Counted from the stretch's first letter, positions 1 to 8,255 are shown. The stretch: DNA of 32,278 bases from Muribaculum sp. (GCF_029051885.1 NZ_JAIDKI010000027.1:1-32278), one strand, 5' to 3'. The notes: generated by a model from the sequence alone, not told the origin. Made by a program: numbers and translations.

Positions 1-68
1 TTGCTCCCTCACTGCGCGAACACATCTGCACGACGATTGACCGCCCCAGCGTTAACAAATATTGGTGA
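1..68 (+). repeat. Left copy of a dispersed repeat (partial, cut by window edge)
   Basis: CTCCCTCA (4-11), 19 bases, CGACGATTGACCGCCC (31-46), 4 bases and GTTAACA (51-57) recur with the same spacing on the opposite strand at the other end of the window (32170-32223). In the frame starting at base 3 both copies read P-S...C-x-T-I-D-R-P...N-x-Y and stop at the same codon (TGA at 66-68 here). This could be the 3' end of a repeated small gene or a non-coding palindromic repeat with an accidental frame. The element continues outside the window. Confidence 0.55.
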
Positions 69-127
69 ACGGGGTCTTATATGCTACAGATTTGAGAGAG
101 AATGTCAGATGGATTTCAGACAATCTA

Positions 128-2170
128 TCAGAGCTTTTTCTTAAGCTCGGGATAGCTTACTCGGGCATGGTACATAGTGCGCAGGCGCTCCACGAAAGCC
201 TGCTTGATGATATTGACATCGCGAAACGAAATTGGCGATTCATCGTGCAGCCCGTCGGCTATCTGCCCGTCGATAATGCGGTTGACAAGCTGGGTGATTG
301 ATTCTACCGAATGTTCCTTGAGCGACCGCGATGCAGCCTCTACGGCATCGGCCATCATAAGTATTGATGTCTCGCGCGACTGCGGATTAGGTCCGGGATA
401 AGTGAACGGCGCAGGATCTACCTCTTCGCCCTGATGGGAATTGACATAGGTATTGTAGAAATATTTGGCCTTGCCGCGTCCGTGGTGCTGGCTTATAAAG
501 TCGCGTACAACCTGTGGCAGTTTGGCCTTGTCGGCACGCTTCAGACCGTCGGTGACATGCCCTATGACTATGCGGGCGCTCTGTAACGGATTGAGCGCGT
601 CGTGGGGATTGACTCCGTGCTGGTTCTCGGTAAAGAATGCAGGATTGTCAATCTTGCCGATATCATGATAAAGGGCTCCGGTACGCACGAGCTGTACATT
701 GGCTCCGAGGCGGTGGGCAGCTTCCGAGGCAAGATTGCTCACCTGCATGGAGTGCTGGAATGTGCCGGGACACTCCTGTGACAGCTCACGCAACAGGGGG
801 TTGTTGACGTCGGAAAGCTCTACAAGAGTAACCGTAGAGGTAAATCCGAATGCTTTCTCAAGCACAAACACGAGCACATACGTAAACGATATCAGCACGG
901 CATTTATACCGAATGCACCAAACATTCGTGTATTTATTTTGTCGATGGTGCCGGCCTGCATCACCTCTGCTCCGACATAGGCCAGACAGTAGGCGAGAAA
1001 TATCACAAGAGCCGAACGTACAAGCTGCGAACGCCTGGTGAGTTCCTTGAGCGAACATATCGCCGCAATGCCCGCAATCAGCTGCACATATATGAACTCC
1101 AGCGGGAAGGCGCTGACCAGCGTACACAGCATTATCTCAGTAATATATACAAAGAATGCCGTACGCCCGTCGAAGAACACCACCATGAGTATGGCCACAA
1201 TCGTAAACGGCACCATGTAAAGTCCGCATGTAAGAGCATCGCCCATCAGATAGGCCATGAGCAGGAATCCCACCACGAGAGTCATAATGAACACCATGGC
1301 GCGATTGTCGGCAAAGGTGCGGTGGCGGAAGTATATCAGAAAACAGTACAGAGCGGAAAATATAATCGTCACATACAGTATCTGCCCAAGTATGGGATAG
1401 TGATGTGAGTCGACCTGCGACGCAGATTTCTGACCGGCAATCTTCTCGTAGGTACGCAACAGCGAGTAGAGTTCGGGAGTCACCACATCGCCCTTGTCGA
1501 TAATGCGCTCGCCCTGCTGTATCACCCCTCTCGGAGCCATAGCCCTCTGAAGAGCCTCTCCACGCAGACGGTTGGTGGCGGCGGTGTCACATATTATATT
1601 GCTTACCAGGAACTGCGACATTGCCGTACGCTCGATAGCCTTGCGGTACTCCTCACCCTGAAACATGGAGTCGATAGCGGCATAGGCGGCGCGAGCCGAC
1701 AGCAGGTTGGAGGTAGGTATGGTCATTGCCGTATTGTCGTGGATGAAACGTATGGCCGGGAGTCGTCCGGAACGTATCTCCTGGTATGTCTCCTGGTCGA
1801 CTATACCGTTGTCAAGCACATTGCGCAGGGCGTTGATAAGACGGTTGCGCTCAAGCGGCGACAGCCCTACGTGGGTTGCGTTGACTCTTGTGGCATAAGC
1901 GGCCTGGGCCTGCTTCTCCCGCGAGATATCACGTACATACACCGGCACAAACGACACATCTATACTGTCAAGCACCCGCTGTGCGCTGATACTGTCGAGA
2001 TATATGGGCATATCCGAAGGCGCGGTAAGCAGGCTGTAGGCCCAGGGCTTTCCAAGCTCATAGTGGTAGGAGTTGCGACCCTTGCGAGGAAGCAGCCACA
2101 CGGCTATTACCACTGCCGCCACAAACAGTGCGGCACGAAGAAGATTGTACGGATTGAATATACGGTTCAT
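128..2170 (-). CDS. PgpH-like membrane HD-domain phosphohydrolase (7TMR-HD family)
   Basis: A 680-residue membrane protein. An N-terminal membrane segment (about residues 11-27) is followed by an extracytoplasmic 7TMR-HDED-type region (about 35-255), a block of roughly seven membrane helices (258-460) and a cytoplasmic HD domain (485-650). The metal ligands are intact: HDIGK at 502-506, FFTENQ at 512-517, His538, His562/563 and Asp608. Family members such as Listeria PgpH hydrolyse the second messenger c-di-AMP, which is the likely role here by homology; the substrate itself is not visible in the sequence. The gene starts 55 bases after the stop of the (p)ppGpp enzyme gene on the same strand, so the two are probably co-transcribed. 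The ATG at 2170 is a clean start directly before the first membrane helix. Confidence 0.88.
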   Translation of the reverse strand: MNRIFNPYNLLRAALFVAAVVIAVWLLPRKGRNSYHYELGKPWAYSLLTAPSDMPIYLDSISAQRVLDSIDVSFVPVYVRDISREKQAQAAYATRVNATHVGLSPLERNRLINALRNVLDNGIVDQETYQEIRSGRLPAIRFIHDNTAMTIPTSNLLSARAAYAAIDSMFQGEEYRKAIERTAMSQFLVSNIICDTAATNRLRGEALQRAMAPRGVIQQGERIIDKGDVVTPELYSLLRTYEKIAGQKSASQVDSHHYPILGQILYVTIIFSALYCFLIYFRHRTFADNRAMVFIMTLVVGFLLMAYLMGDALTCGLYMVPFTIVAILMVVFFDGRTAFFVYITEIMLCTLVSAFPLEFIYVQLIAGIAAICSLKELTRRSQLVRSALVIFLAYCLAYVGAEVMQAGTIDKINTRMFGAFGINAVLISFTYVLVFVLEKAFGFTSTVTLVELSDVNNPLLRELSQECPGTFQHSMQVSNLASEAAHRLGANVQLVRTGALYHDIGKIDNPAFFTENQHGVNPHDALNPLQSARIVIGHVTDGLKRADKAKLPQVVRDFISQHHGRGKAKYFYNTYVNSHQGEEVDPAPFTYPGPNPQSRETSILMMADAVEAASRSLKEHSVESITQLVNRIIDGQIADGLHDESPISFRDVNIIKQAFVERLRTMYHARVSYPELKKKL

Positions 2171-2225
2171 CGCGTAAATATCAAATTGCTAACGCATTAA
2201 GCGATTATTAATAATATGGATGAAA

Positions 2226-4493
2226 TCATTCGAGATGGTTGACACGGGCGGCACGCTGCACACCGCGTATGTTCTTGAGCTTGGAGCAAAGGTCGGTAAT
2301 TACCTTGGTATCGTGGACTCTTACGGCAAGGTCGCAATGAAACACTTCCTTCTCAGCCTCTATATCCAGCTTGCGTATGTCAATGGCAAGATGCATCGAT
2401 ATCATCTGTATGATTTCCTGCAGGATGCCAAACCGGTCGATACCCTCTATGCGCACTTCCGCAAGAAACAGCCCCGACTGCTCGGCCCAGCGTGTATTCA
2501 GAATACGCTTGCCGTAGCTTGCCTTGAGCACAGAGGCACGCGGGCATGACAGGGCGTGAAGCTCGACCTCGCCGTCATCGTTGACCCATCCCATCACATC
2601 GTCGCCGGGAACCGGGCTGCAGCAGTCGCACAGTTTGAAATTATGCCCGTTTTTCTCGTCATACTCCAGGACATAGGTCTCTTTCATGTTGACCTTGCGC
2701 TTTGCCGGCGACTTCTCGGCGGTGTTCTGCGATTTCTTGCCTGTGAGCGGACGCAGTATCTTCGACAGTATCGACGACGAAGCCGGACGCAATGACTTGG
2801 CCAGATAGTCGGGCAGAGTGGTCTCTCCTCGGCCAAGAGCAGTAAACAGGGCCTCGCGGTTGTCATAGCGAAGCGTGCCCAGCACCTTGGTTATTACGGC
2901 GTTGTTGTCGGTTATGGAATTGTCGGCAAGATATTTTTCATATATCTCACGTCCCTGTTCTATCACAGGGGCCAGCTCTTTGCGCATAAGCTGGCGCAGG
3001 CGCGATTTGGCTTTGGCTGTCGCCAGATAGTTGACCCAGTCGGGCTTTGGAGTCTGCGACTGCGATGTAAGCACCTCCACCTGGTCGCCCGAATGCAGGC
3101 GGTGGCTCAGAGGCACAAGTTTATGATTGACTTTTCCGGCTATACAGTGCATGCCGATTTCACTGTGGAGTTCAAATGCCACGTCGAGCACCGTAGAGTT
3201 GTTGGGGAGCGTCATCAGCTCGCCCTTGGGAGTGAACACCACAATCTCCGAAGCAAACAGATTGAGCTTAAGCGTATCAAGAAAGTCTATGGCGTTGGGC
3301 TCAGGATTGTCGAGTATATCCTTGATTGTCGACAGCCATGCGTTGAGCTCGCTCTCCTCGTCGCCCTCTCCTATCTTATACTTCCAGTGGGCGGCAAAAC
3401 CGAGCTCGGCTATCTCGTCCATGCGGCGCGAACGTATCTGCACCTCTATCCAGTTGCCATCGGGTCCCATTACCGTCAGATGCAGAGCCTGGTATCCGTT
3501 GGCTTTGGGATTGCTTATCCAGTCGCGCGTACGCTCCGGGTGCAGACGGTAGATGTCGGTGATGGCCGCGTATATCTGCCAGCATATGGCCTTCTCTTTG
3601 GTTTGGTCGTCACAGTCGAAGATGATACGCATGGCATAAAGGTCGTAGACCTCCTCAAAGGGCACATGCTTCGTCTCCATCTTGCGCCATATCGAATATA
3701 CCGACTTCAGACGCGCCTTTGCCTCATATTTCAGCCCCATTCCTACGAGCTTCTCCTTTATAGGTTCGGAGAAGTCGTTGTATACAGCCGAACGCCGCGA
3801 CTCTGACGCCCTGATCTGACTGCTTATGCGCTCATACGCCGCCGGGTGCTCATACTTGAAACTGAGGTCCTCAAGCTCGGTCTTTATAGCGAAAAGTCCC
3901 AGACGATGGGCCAGAGGCGCATATATGTACAGTGTCTCACCGGCGATTTTGTACTGCTTGTTGGGCGACATCGAGTCAAGGGTGCGCATATTGTGCAGAC
4001 GGTCGGCCATCTTTATGAGCACCACACGTATGTCCTCGCTCATGGTAAGCAGCAACTTTCTGAAATTCTCGGCCTGGGCCGAAGCCTTGTCGCCGAATAT
4101 ACCGCCGGAAATCTTGGTAAGCCCCGCCACAAGCTGCGCTATCTTCTTGCCGAAATGCTGCTCGATATCCTCCACAGTATACTCCGTATCTTCCACGACA
4201 TCATGGAGCAGCGCCGCACATATGGATGTGGAGCCAAGGCCTATCTCCTGACTGGCTATCTTGGCCACAGCGATAGGATGAAGTATGTAAGGCTCGCCCG
4301 AACGCCGCCGGATGCCCTTGTGGGCCTCTTTGGCAAATCGGAAAGCCCGTTCTATTATCTCGACTTTCTTCCTGTGGTTGCTTGAAAGATAGCCGGCGAG
4401 CACATCTTGAAACTCGGCTTCGACCAGGCGGTCCTCCTCTTCGGGCGAGAGTTTATATCGCACGGTCGGTGATGTGGAATCGTTGGGAGTCAT
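2226..4493 (-). CDS. Bifunctional (p)ppGpp synthetase/hydrolase, Rel/SpoT family
   Basis: A 755-residue stringent-response enzyme when started at the ATG at 4493. An in-frame TTG at 4547 would add 18 residues that do not look like family sequence. Order of domains: HD hydrolase with H72, HD at 97-98 and Asp164 in ADRLHN, all present; synthetase domain with the substrate-loop motif R-T-R-D at 321-324 followed by NPKANGYQALH; TGS domain at about 417-477; C-terminal ACT domain at about 676-755. The basic R-x-R-D loop resembles the RxKD motif of bifunctional Rel enzymes and not the ExDD motif of synthetase-only RelA. With an intact HD site the protein should both make and degrade (p)ppGpp. It is the first gene of a probable two-gene operon with the HD phosphohydrolase and is divergent from the C-S lyase gene. 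Confidence 0.93.
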   Translation of the reverse strand: MTPNDSTSPTVRYKLSPEEEDRLVEAEFQDVLAGYLSSNHRKKVEIIERAFRFAKEAHKGIRRRSGEPYILHPIAVAKIASQEIGLGSTSICAALLHDVVEDTEYTVEDIEQHFGKKIAQLVAGLTKISGGIFGDKASAQAENFRKLLLTMSEDIRVVLIKMADRLHNMRTLDSMSPNKQYKIAGETLYIYAPLAHRLGLFAIKTELEDLSFKYEHPAAYERISSQIRASESRRSAVYNDFSEPIKEKLVGMGLKYEAKARLKSVYSIWRKMETKHVPFEEVYDLYAMRIIFDCDDQTKEKAICWQIYAAITDIYRLHPERTRDWISNPKANGYQALHLTVMGPDGNWIEVQIRSRRMDEIAELGFAAHWKYKIGEGDEESELNAWLSTIKDILDNPEPNAIDFLDTLKLNLFASEIVVFTPKGELMTLPNNSTVLDVAFELHSEIGMHCIAGKVNHKLVPLSHRLHSGDQVEVLTSQSQTPKPDWVNYLATAKAKSRLRQLMRKELAPVIEQGREIYEKYLADNSITDNNAVITKVLGTLRYDNREALFTALGRGETTLPDYLAKSLRPASSSILSKILRPLTGKKSQNTAEKSPAKRKVNMKETYVLEYDEKNGHNFKLCDCCSPVPGDDVMGWVNDDGEVELHALSCPRASVLKASYGKRILNTRWAEQSGLFLAEVRIEGIDRFGILQEIIQMISMHLAIDIRKLDIEAEKEVFHCDLAVRVHDTKVITDLCSKLKNIRGVQRAARVNHLE

Positions 4494-4568
4494 AACTGTA
4501 GTTGGTGGAGAGTTGGCTCTAAGGTGTTGACAGGTATTATTAAACAAGCTATTAAAAGCTCTAAATTA

Positions 4569-4603
4569 CAAATTTAATATATTTACATAAAAGTTGGCAC
4601 AAA
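4569..4603 (-). promoter_or_regulatory. Candidate promoter of the Rel gene
   Basis: On the minus strand a TAAATTTG box (4576-4569) matches the Bacteroidetes -7 consensus TAnnTTTG. A TTTG at 4603-4600 could be the -33 element, with a rather long 23-base spacer. Transcription would start about 70 bases upstream of the ATG at 4493. Confidence 0.45.
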
Positions 4604-4618
4604 AAAATAGTATATTTG
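4593..4618 (+). promoter_or_regulatory. patB: Candidate promoter of the C-S lyase gene
   Basis: TATATTTG at 4611-4618 fits the TAnnTTTG -7 box, about 52 bases upstream of the start codon at 4671. The only -33-like element, GTTG at 4593-4596, is too close (14-base spacer), so the -33 assignment is weak. Confidence 0.45.
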
Positions 4619-4670
4619 CGCAAAATATGCTTGAAAGGCCCTCATAAGTATTGTCTAACGATTATCAGCA

Positions 4671-5858
4671 ATGGGAAAATACGATTTCGACAGAGTTATC
4701 GACCGACACGGTTCGGGAGCGCTGAAAGTAGACGCGCTCAGTGAATTTTTCGGACGCCACGACCTCAAAGGGCTTTGGGTGGCCGATATGGACTTCGCCG
4801 TATCTCCACGCATACAGGAGGTACTCGTCGAGCGTATGCGCCATCCCATCTACGGCTATGCCGCAGTAAGCCCCGGATACTGGCAATCGATTTCCGACTG
4901 GCTATGGCACCGCCACGGATGGCAGGTGGAACGCGAAGAAATGACATACATCCCAGGAGTAGTAAGAGGGATAGCCTATGCCGTCAATTTCTTCTCGCGC
5001 CCGGGCGACAGGATTGTGATACAGCCGCCCGTATACCACCCGTTCAAGATGGTAATCGAAGGCAACTCTCGTGTTGTAGCCGAAAATCCGCTTATATTCA
5101 GCGACGGCACCTACTCCATGGACCTCGATGGCCTTGAGCGAATATTCGCCAGAGAGCACCCCTCAATGATGATTCTATGCAATCCCCACAATCCGATAGG
5201 ACTGCAGTGGGACGAGGAGACACTACGCAGGGTGGCCGAACTCGCCTACAGCTACGGAGTAACTGTAGTGAGCGACGAAATCCATGGCGACCTGGTATTG
5301 CATGGCAAACCCCACTATCCATTTGCATCGGTAAGCGACAAAGCCGCCAAAGTAGCCATAACGCTTGGCGCTCCATCCAAGACATTCAACATCGCAGGCC
5401 TCGTAAGCTCATGGGTGGTGGTGAAGGATGAGAAACTGCGCCGCCCGTTCTTCTCCTGGCTTGCCGCCAACGAATTCGACTCGCCTACCTTTATCGCCAC
5501 AATAGCCACAGAAGCGGCCTACAGATATGGCGAGGACTGGCTCGACGAATGTCTCGCCTACATCGAAGGCTCGATTGAAGAGACCGACCGCATTGTTACC
5601 GACACACTCCCGGGCATGACCCTCATCCGCCCCGAGGCTTCTTTTCTCGCATGGCTCGACTGCCGCGGATTAGGCCTCGACCACGACTCACTCCAGGATC
5701 TCTTTATCAACAAAGCCCATCTCGCCCTCAACGACGGCGCGATGTTCGGCTCCCAGGGAGTCGGATTCATGCGACTCAATCTCGGATCGCCGCGCTCGGT
5801 AATCCGCGAGGCCCTCGCATCACTCGCCACATCGCTCGCCGGTGTGCCCACCCGCTGA
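4671..5858 (+). CDS. patB: PatB/MalY-type cysteine-S-conjugate beta-lyase (cystathionine beta-lyase family)
   Basis: A 395-residue PLP-dependent fold-type I enzyme of the aminotransferase class I/II superfamily, PatB/MalY branch. Visible motifs: LWVADMDF at 35-42, typical of the N-terminus of this branch; the Tyr of PPVYHPF at 119-125; CNPHNPIG at 170-177 for cofactor binding; SDEIHGDL at 201-208 with Asp202 for the pyridine nitrogen; PLP lysine Lys237 in SKTFNIAGL. These enzymes cleave the C-S bond of cystathionine or cysteine conjugates, giving homocysteine or a thiol plus pyruvate and ammonia. In Bacillus and E. coli, relatives are cystathionine beta-lyases or moonlighting regulators. The nearby metY supports a sulfur amino acid role, but the true substrate is open. 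The length is normal for the family. Confidence 0.9.
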   Translation: MGKYDFDRVIDRHGSGALKVDALSEFFGRHDLKGLWVADMDFAVSPRIQEVLVERMRHPIYGYAAVSPGYWQSISDWLWHRHGWQVEREEMTYIPGVVRGIAYAVNFFSRPGDRIVIQPPVYHPFKMVIEGNSRVVAENPLIFSDGTYSMDLDGLERIFAREHPSMMILCNPHNPIGLQWDEETLRRVAELAYSYGVTVVSDEIHGDLVLHGKPHYPFASVSDKAAKVAITLGAPSKTFNIAGLVSSWVVVKDEKLRRPFFSWLAANEFDSPTFIATIATEAAYRYGEDWLDECLAYIEGSIEETDRIVTDTLPGMTLIRPEASFLAWLDCRGLGLDHDSLQDLFINKAHLALNDGAMFGSQGVGFMRLNLGSPRSVIREALASLATSLAGVPTR

Positions 5859-5873
5859 CATGCCAATAATTTC

Positions 5874-5957
5874 CTCAATCAGGATTCCTTGAATGCAGTA
5901 TATTATTGCATCGGGATAATCATTTGTCATCACAGGGAGGGTGATACATTGATTGAG
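5874..5957 (+). other. Structured 3' untranslated region behind patB
   Basis: Fifteen bases after the patB stop, CTCAATCA (5874-5881) pairs perfectly with TGATTGAG (5950-5957). The 68 bases between contain two further hairpins: ATGCA 5893-5897 with TGCAT 5907-5911, and ATCAC 5929-5933 with GTGAT 5941-5945 (extended by TGT/ACA around a bulged C). This would be a three-way junction in the patB transcript. No good gene is seen in 5859-6080. The function is unknown, and some of the pairing may be chance in an AT-rich stretch. Confidence 0.35.
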
Positions 5958-6043
5958 TCCGTTTTCAAAATCAGGTTGTTTGCTGTATTTTTTCGTCGTT
6001 TATGTCAACTTAGTGACATTTTCACGGTTTTTATGGCGAGCGA

Positions 6044-6075
6044 TTTGGTAAATCTGCAAAATTATGCTACATTTG
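6044..6075 (+). promoter_or_regulatory. Strong Bacteroidetes-type promoter driving a small RNA
   Basis: TTTG at 6044-6047, a 20-base spacer and TACATTTG at 6068-6075 make an almost ideal Bacteroidetes -33/-7 pair. No credible open reading frame follows on this strand before the hairpin terminator at 6212-6245, so the expected product is a short RNA starting near 6081. Confidence 0.65.
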
Positions 6076-6080
6076 CCCGT

Positions 6081-6250
6081 TGAAAGATGCGGATGGGACA
6101 TGATTCATATCCCTGCAAAGCCTCCCCTCCAGGAGAGCGCATGATATCTTTCATCTCTGATTTAGTATATATATCCCAAATCTCCACTTTTAATAATCGT
6201 TTCGATAACTGGAAAGCGCCGGGCCTGTGAAGGTCCGGCGCTTTCGCTTC
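6081..6250 (+). ncRNA. Candidate stand-alone structured small RNA, about 165-170 nt
   Basis: A consensus promoter ends six bases upstream and a GC-rich hairpin closes the 3' end. The predicted 5' end coincides with the base of a helix: TGAAAGAT (6081-6088) pairs perfectly with ATCTTTCA (6146-6153). Inside it lie a hairpin with GGGA 6095-6098/TCCC 6110-6113 plus TGC/GCA, and a hairpin with CTCC 6122-6125/GGAG 6132-6135, giving a three-way junction. ATGCG (6087-6091) can alternatively pair with CGCAT (6138-6142). A single-stranded AT-rich linker (6154-6211) leads to the terminator. No coding potential is seen. It lies between patB and the convergent metY. I do not recognise an Rfam family; a 6S-like RNA would need its two ends to pair, which is not seen. 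Confidence 0.6.
6212..6245 (+). terminator. GC-rich hairpin terminator with GTGA tetraloop
   Basis: Fifteen bases (6212-6226) pair with 6231-6245, with one G-U pair, around a GNRA-type loop GTGA. There is no long T run behind it on either strand. It probably ends the small RNA on the plus strand and may also stop metY transcripts arriving from the other side, whose stop codon lies 83 bases away. Confidence 0.65.
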
Positions 6251-6328
6251 CAATTATTCAACTAAGTCATATCAAGTGAGACCATTCTTGCAGGCATGTG
6301 AATCATAGGCAGAGTCCTGCAACGCAAC

Positions 6329-7621
6329 TCACACATTAGCAAGTGCCTGCTTCATGTCGGCAATAAGATCGTCGACATGTTCGGTGCCAATCGACAGGCG
6401 TATGGTGCCCGGATAGATTGACTGCTCGGCCATCTGCTCTTCGGTAAGCTGTGAATGGGTGGTGGTAGCCGGATGTATGACAAGGCTCTTTACATCGGCC
6501 ACATTGGCAAGAAGCGAGAAAATTTCAAGCGAGTCGATAAAACGGTGGGCCTCGGCCACACCTCCATCAATCTCGAAAGTAAATATAGAGCCTGCGCCAT
6601 TGGGGAAAAGCTCTTTATAGAGTTCATGGTCGGGATGCGACGGCAATGAGGGGTGGTTGACCTTCCTTACCTTAGGATGTGAGTCAAGGAAACGCACTAT
6701 CTTCAGAGTATTCTCTACATGTCGTTCCACACGCAGAGAAAGGGTTTCAAGCCCCTGCAGGAGCAAGAACGCGTTGAACGGACTGATGGCGGCTCCCGTA
6801 TCGCGCAGAATCACCGCACGCACGCGGGTGACAAACGCATTCTTCCCGGCAACCTGAGTAAACACCGCGCCATGGTAGCTCGGATCGGGCTGCGACAGCT
6901 GGGGGAATTTGCCCGATGCCGCCCAGTCAAACCGGCCGGAGTCGACAATCACTCCACCGAGCGATGTGCCGTGGCCGCCTATAAATTTGGTAGCGCTATG
7001 CACCACGATATCGGCTCCATGCTCGATAGGACGTATCAGGTAGGGTGTGCCAAACGTATTGTCGATTACCAGAGGCAGCCCGTGGCTGTGGGCAATATCG
7101 GCTATAGCCTTTATGTCGATGCAGTTGCAGTTGGGATTGCCGAGAGTCTCTATATACAGCGCCTTTGTCTCCGGACGTATCGCGGCCTCGAAGTTAGCGG
7201 GGTCGGAAGGGTCGACAAACGTAGTGGTTATGCCATAGACCGGAAGTGTATTGTCGAGCAGATTGTACGTGCCGCCGTAAATGGTATTGGCCGATACAAT
7301 ATGGTCGCCGGCCGAGGCAAGCCCGAGTATCGTATAGGTGACGGCAGCAGCACCGCTGGCAAGCGCCAGAGCGGCCGAGCCGCCTTCCAGTGCGGCGATA
7401 CGCTCCTCAAGCACAGCCTGTGTAGAGTTGGTAAGACGGCCATAGATATTTCCCGGGTCCTTCAGCGCGAAGCGGTCGGCGGCATGCTGTGAGTCGCGAA
7501 ACACATAGCTCGTGGTCTGATATATCGGCACCGCGCGCGCATCTGTGGCGGGATCAGGCTCCTCCTGCCCTACATGGAGCTGAAGAGTCTCAAAGTGTAG
7601 TCTGCTTTTATCAAGTGCCAT
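6329..7621 (-). CDS. metY: O-acetylhomoserine sulfhydrylase (O-acetylhomoserine aminocarboxypropyltransferase)
   Basis: A 430-residue PLP enzyme of the Cys/Met metabolism family, at the normal length for MetY-type sulfhydrylases. Motifs: YGRLTNSTQ at 60-68 in the cofactor and substrate region, ASGAAAV at 88-94, Asp187 in VIDNTFGTP contacting the pyridine nitrogen, and PLP lysine Lys212 in [11 protein letters not shown]. The full-length form and the insert around 227-260 fit MetY better than MetB or MetC. It converts O-acetylhomoserine plus sulfide to homocysteine and acetate in the cytoplasm, giving direct sulfur assimilation into methionine. It is transcribed divergently from an Lrp/AsnC regulator, which is a likely controller of this gene. 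Confidence 0.93.
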   Translation of the reverse strand: MALDKSRLHFETLQLHVGQEEPDPATDARAVPIYQTTSYVFRDSQHAADRFALKDPGNIYGRLTNSTQAVLEERIAALEGGSAALALASGAAAVTYTILGLASAGDHIVSANTIYGGTYNLLDNTLPVYGITTTFVDPSDPANFEAAIRPETKALYIETLGNPNCNCIDIKAIADIAHSHGLPLVIDNTFGTPYLIRPIEHGADIVVHSATKFIGGHGTSLGGVIVDSGRFDWAASGKFPQLSQPDPSYHGAVFTQVAGKNAFVTRVRAVILRDTGAAISPFNAFLLLQGLETLSLRVERHVENTLKIVRFLDSHPKVRKVNHPSLPSHPDHELYKELFPNGAGSIFTFEIDGGVAEAHRFIDSLEIFSLLANVADVKSLVIHPATTTHSQLTEEQMAEQSIYPGTIRLSIGTEHVDDLIADMKQALANV

Positions 7622-7649
7622 ATTTGATTGATGATAATATATTTTTCCG

Positions 7650-7657
7650 CAAAATTA
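7650..7657 (-). promoter_or_regulatory. metY: Candidate -7 box of the metY promoter
   Basis: On the minus strand TAATTTTG (7657-7650) matches TAnnTTTG, 28 bases upstream of the metY ATG. An upstream TTGC lies 21 bases before it, a possible -33 element. No SAM riboswitch-like leader fits in the short space between this box and the start codon. Confidence 0.45.
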
Positions 7658-7685
7658 GGCGATATGAAAATAAAATCGGCAATAC

Positions 7686-7717
7686 CTTGCAATCTTTAGA
7701 ACAAAACAATATATTTG
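7686..7717 (+). promoter_or_regulatory. Candidate promoter of the Lrp/AsnC gene
   Basis: CTTG at 7686-7689, a 20-base spacer and TATATTTG at 7710-7717 form a good Bacteroidetes promoter. Transcription would begin near 7724, leaving a leader of about 55 bases before the ATG at 7779. One AGAACAAA repeat (7698-7705) lies between the two promoter elements. Confidence 0.55.
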
Positions 7718-7779
7718 CGGGCAGCATACAGAACAAACGCTCCGCAGACACCCCTGTCACGCCCAATATACAGAACAAA
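7698..7779 (+). repeat. Three helically phased AGAACAAA repeats, possible Lrp operator
   Basis: AGAACAAA occurs at 7698-7705, 7730-7737 and 7772-7779. The last two extend to ATACAGAACAAA (12 identical bases). The start-to-start distances are 32 and 42 bases, close to three and four turns of DNA, so all three would face the same side. The first copy sits inside the lrp promoter and the last ends on the A of the lrp start codon. Such phased direct repeats suit a wrapped Lrp-type octamer; binding by this regulator is inference. Confidence 0.45.
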
Positions 7780-8255
7780 TGTCATCCATCCCCAACGAGA
7801 TGCTCGACAGCATCGACATAGACATACTGCGCGCCCTGCAGACCGACGCGCGCCTCTCGACACGGCAGCTTGCCGCGAAAGTACACCGGTCCCCCACCCC
7901 TGTGTTCGAGCGCCTGAAGAGGCTTGAGGCGCAAGGATATATCAGTAGATATGTCGCTGTGCTCGACGCTGACAAGCTCGGACACGGATTCGTGGTGTTC
8001 TGCCAGGTAAAACTGCGACATATCAACCGCGACATATCGTCGCGATTCGTGAGCCTCGTAAATTCACTCCCCGAAGTCACCGAATGCTACAATGTAAGCG
8101 GAGCCTTCGACTATCTGCTTAAAATCTACGCTCCGTCGATGGCCGACTACCGCGACTTCGTGCTCAACAAGCTCGGAGCCTTCGACCTTATCGGAGCCAT
8201 CGAGTCGACATTTGTAATGTCGGAAATCAAACACGAGTACGCCATCCCGCTATGA
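7779..8255 (+). CDS. Lrp/AsnC-family transcriptional regulator
   Basis: A 158-residue protein, the usual size for the family. An N-terminal AsnC-type helix-turn-helix (about residues 9-60; D-I-D-I-L-R-A-L-Q start, LSTRQLAAKVHRSPTPVFERLKRL in the recognition region) is followed by a C-terminal RAM/ACT-like ligand domain (about 70-150) with V-x-G-x-F-D-Y-L at the strand before the ligand pocket. Lrp proteins form dimers to octamers and sense amino acids. The gene is divergent from metY across 157 bases, which suggests control of metY and itself. A later in-frame ATG (Met8) is a possible alternative start, but the first ATG keeps the usual spacing to the helix-turn-helix. Confidence 0.92.
   Translation: MSSIPNEMLDSIDIDILRALQTDARLSTRQLAAKVHRSPTPVFERLKRLEAQGYISRYVAVLDADKLGHGFVVFCQVKLRHINRDISSRFVSLVNSLPEVTECYNVSGAFDYLLKIYAPSMADYRDFVLNKLGAFDLIGAIESTFVMSEIKHEYAIPL

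Noticed and set aside
4494..4547. An 18-residue N-terminal extension of the Rel protein from TTG 4547
   Set aside because: The extra residues look non-coding, and the ATG at 4493 directly precedes the conserved part.
4594..4618. TTGGCAC followed by TTGC, resembling a sigma-54 promoter
   Set aside because: The two parts are 15 bases apart, far from the short fixed spacing sigma-54 requires; the TATATTTG box fits the usual Bacteroidetes promoter better.
5889..6083. A 64-codon plus-strand open frame behind patB
   Set aside because: Its sequence shows no domain, it runs across the small RNA promoter, and the region is better explained by structured non-coding elements.
7622..7778. A SAM riboswitch upstream of metY
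   Set aside because: The predicted metY leader is only about 20 bases long and no SAM-type helices can be drawn; the phased repeats point to protein control.
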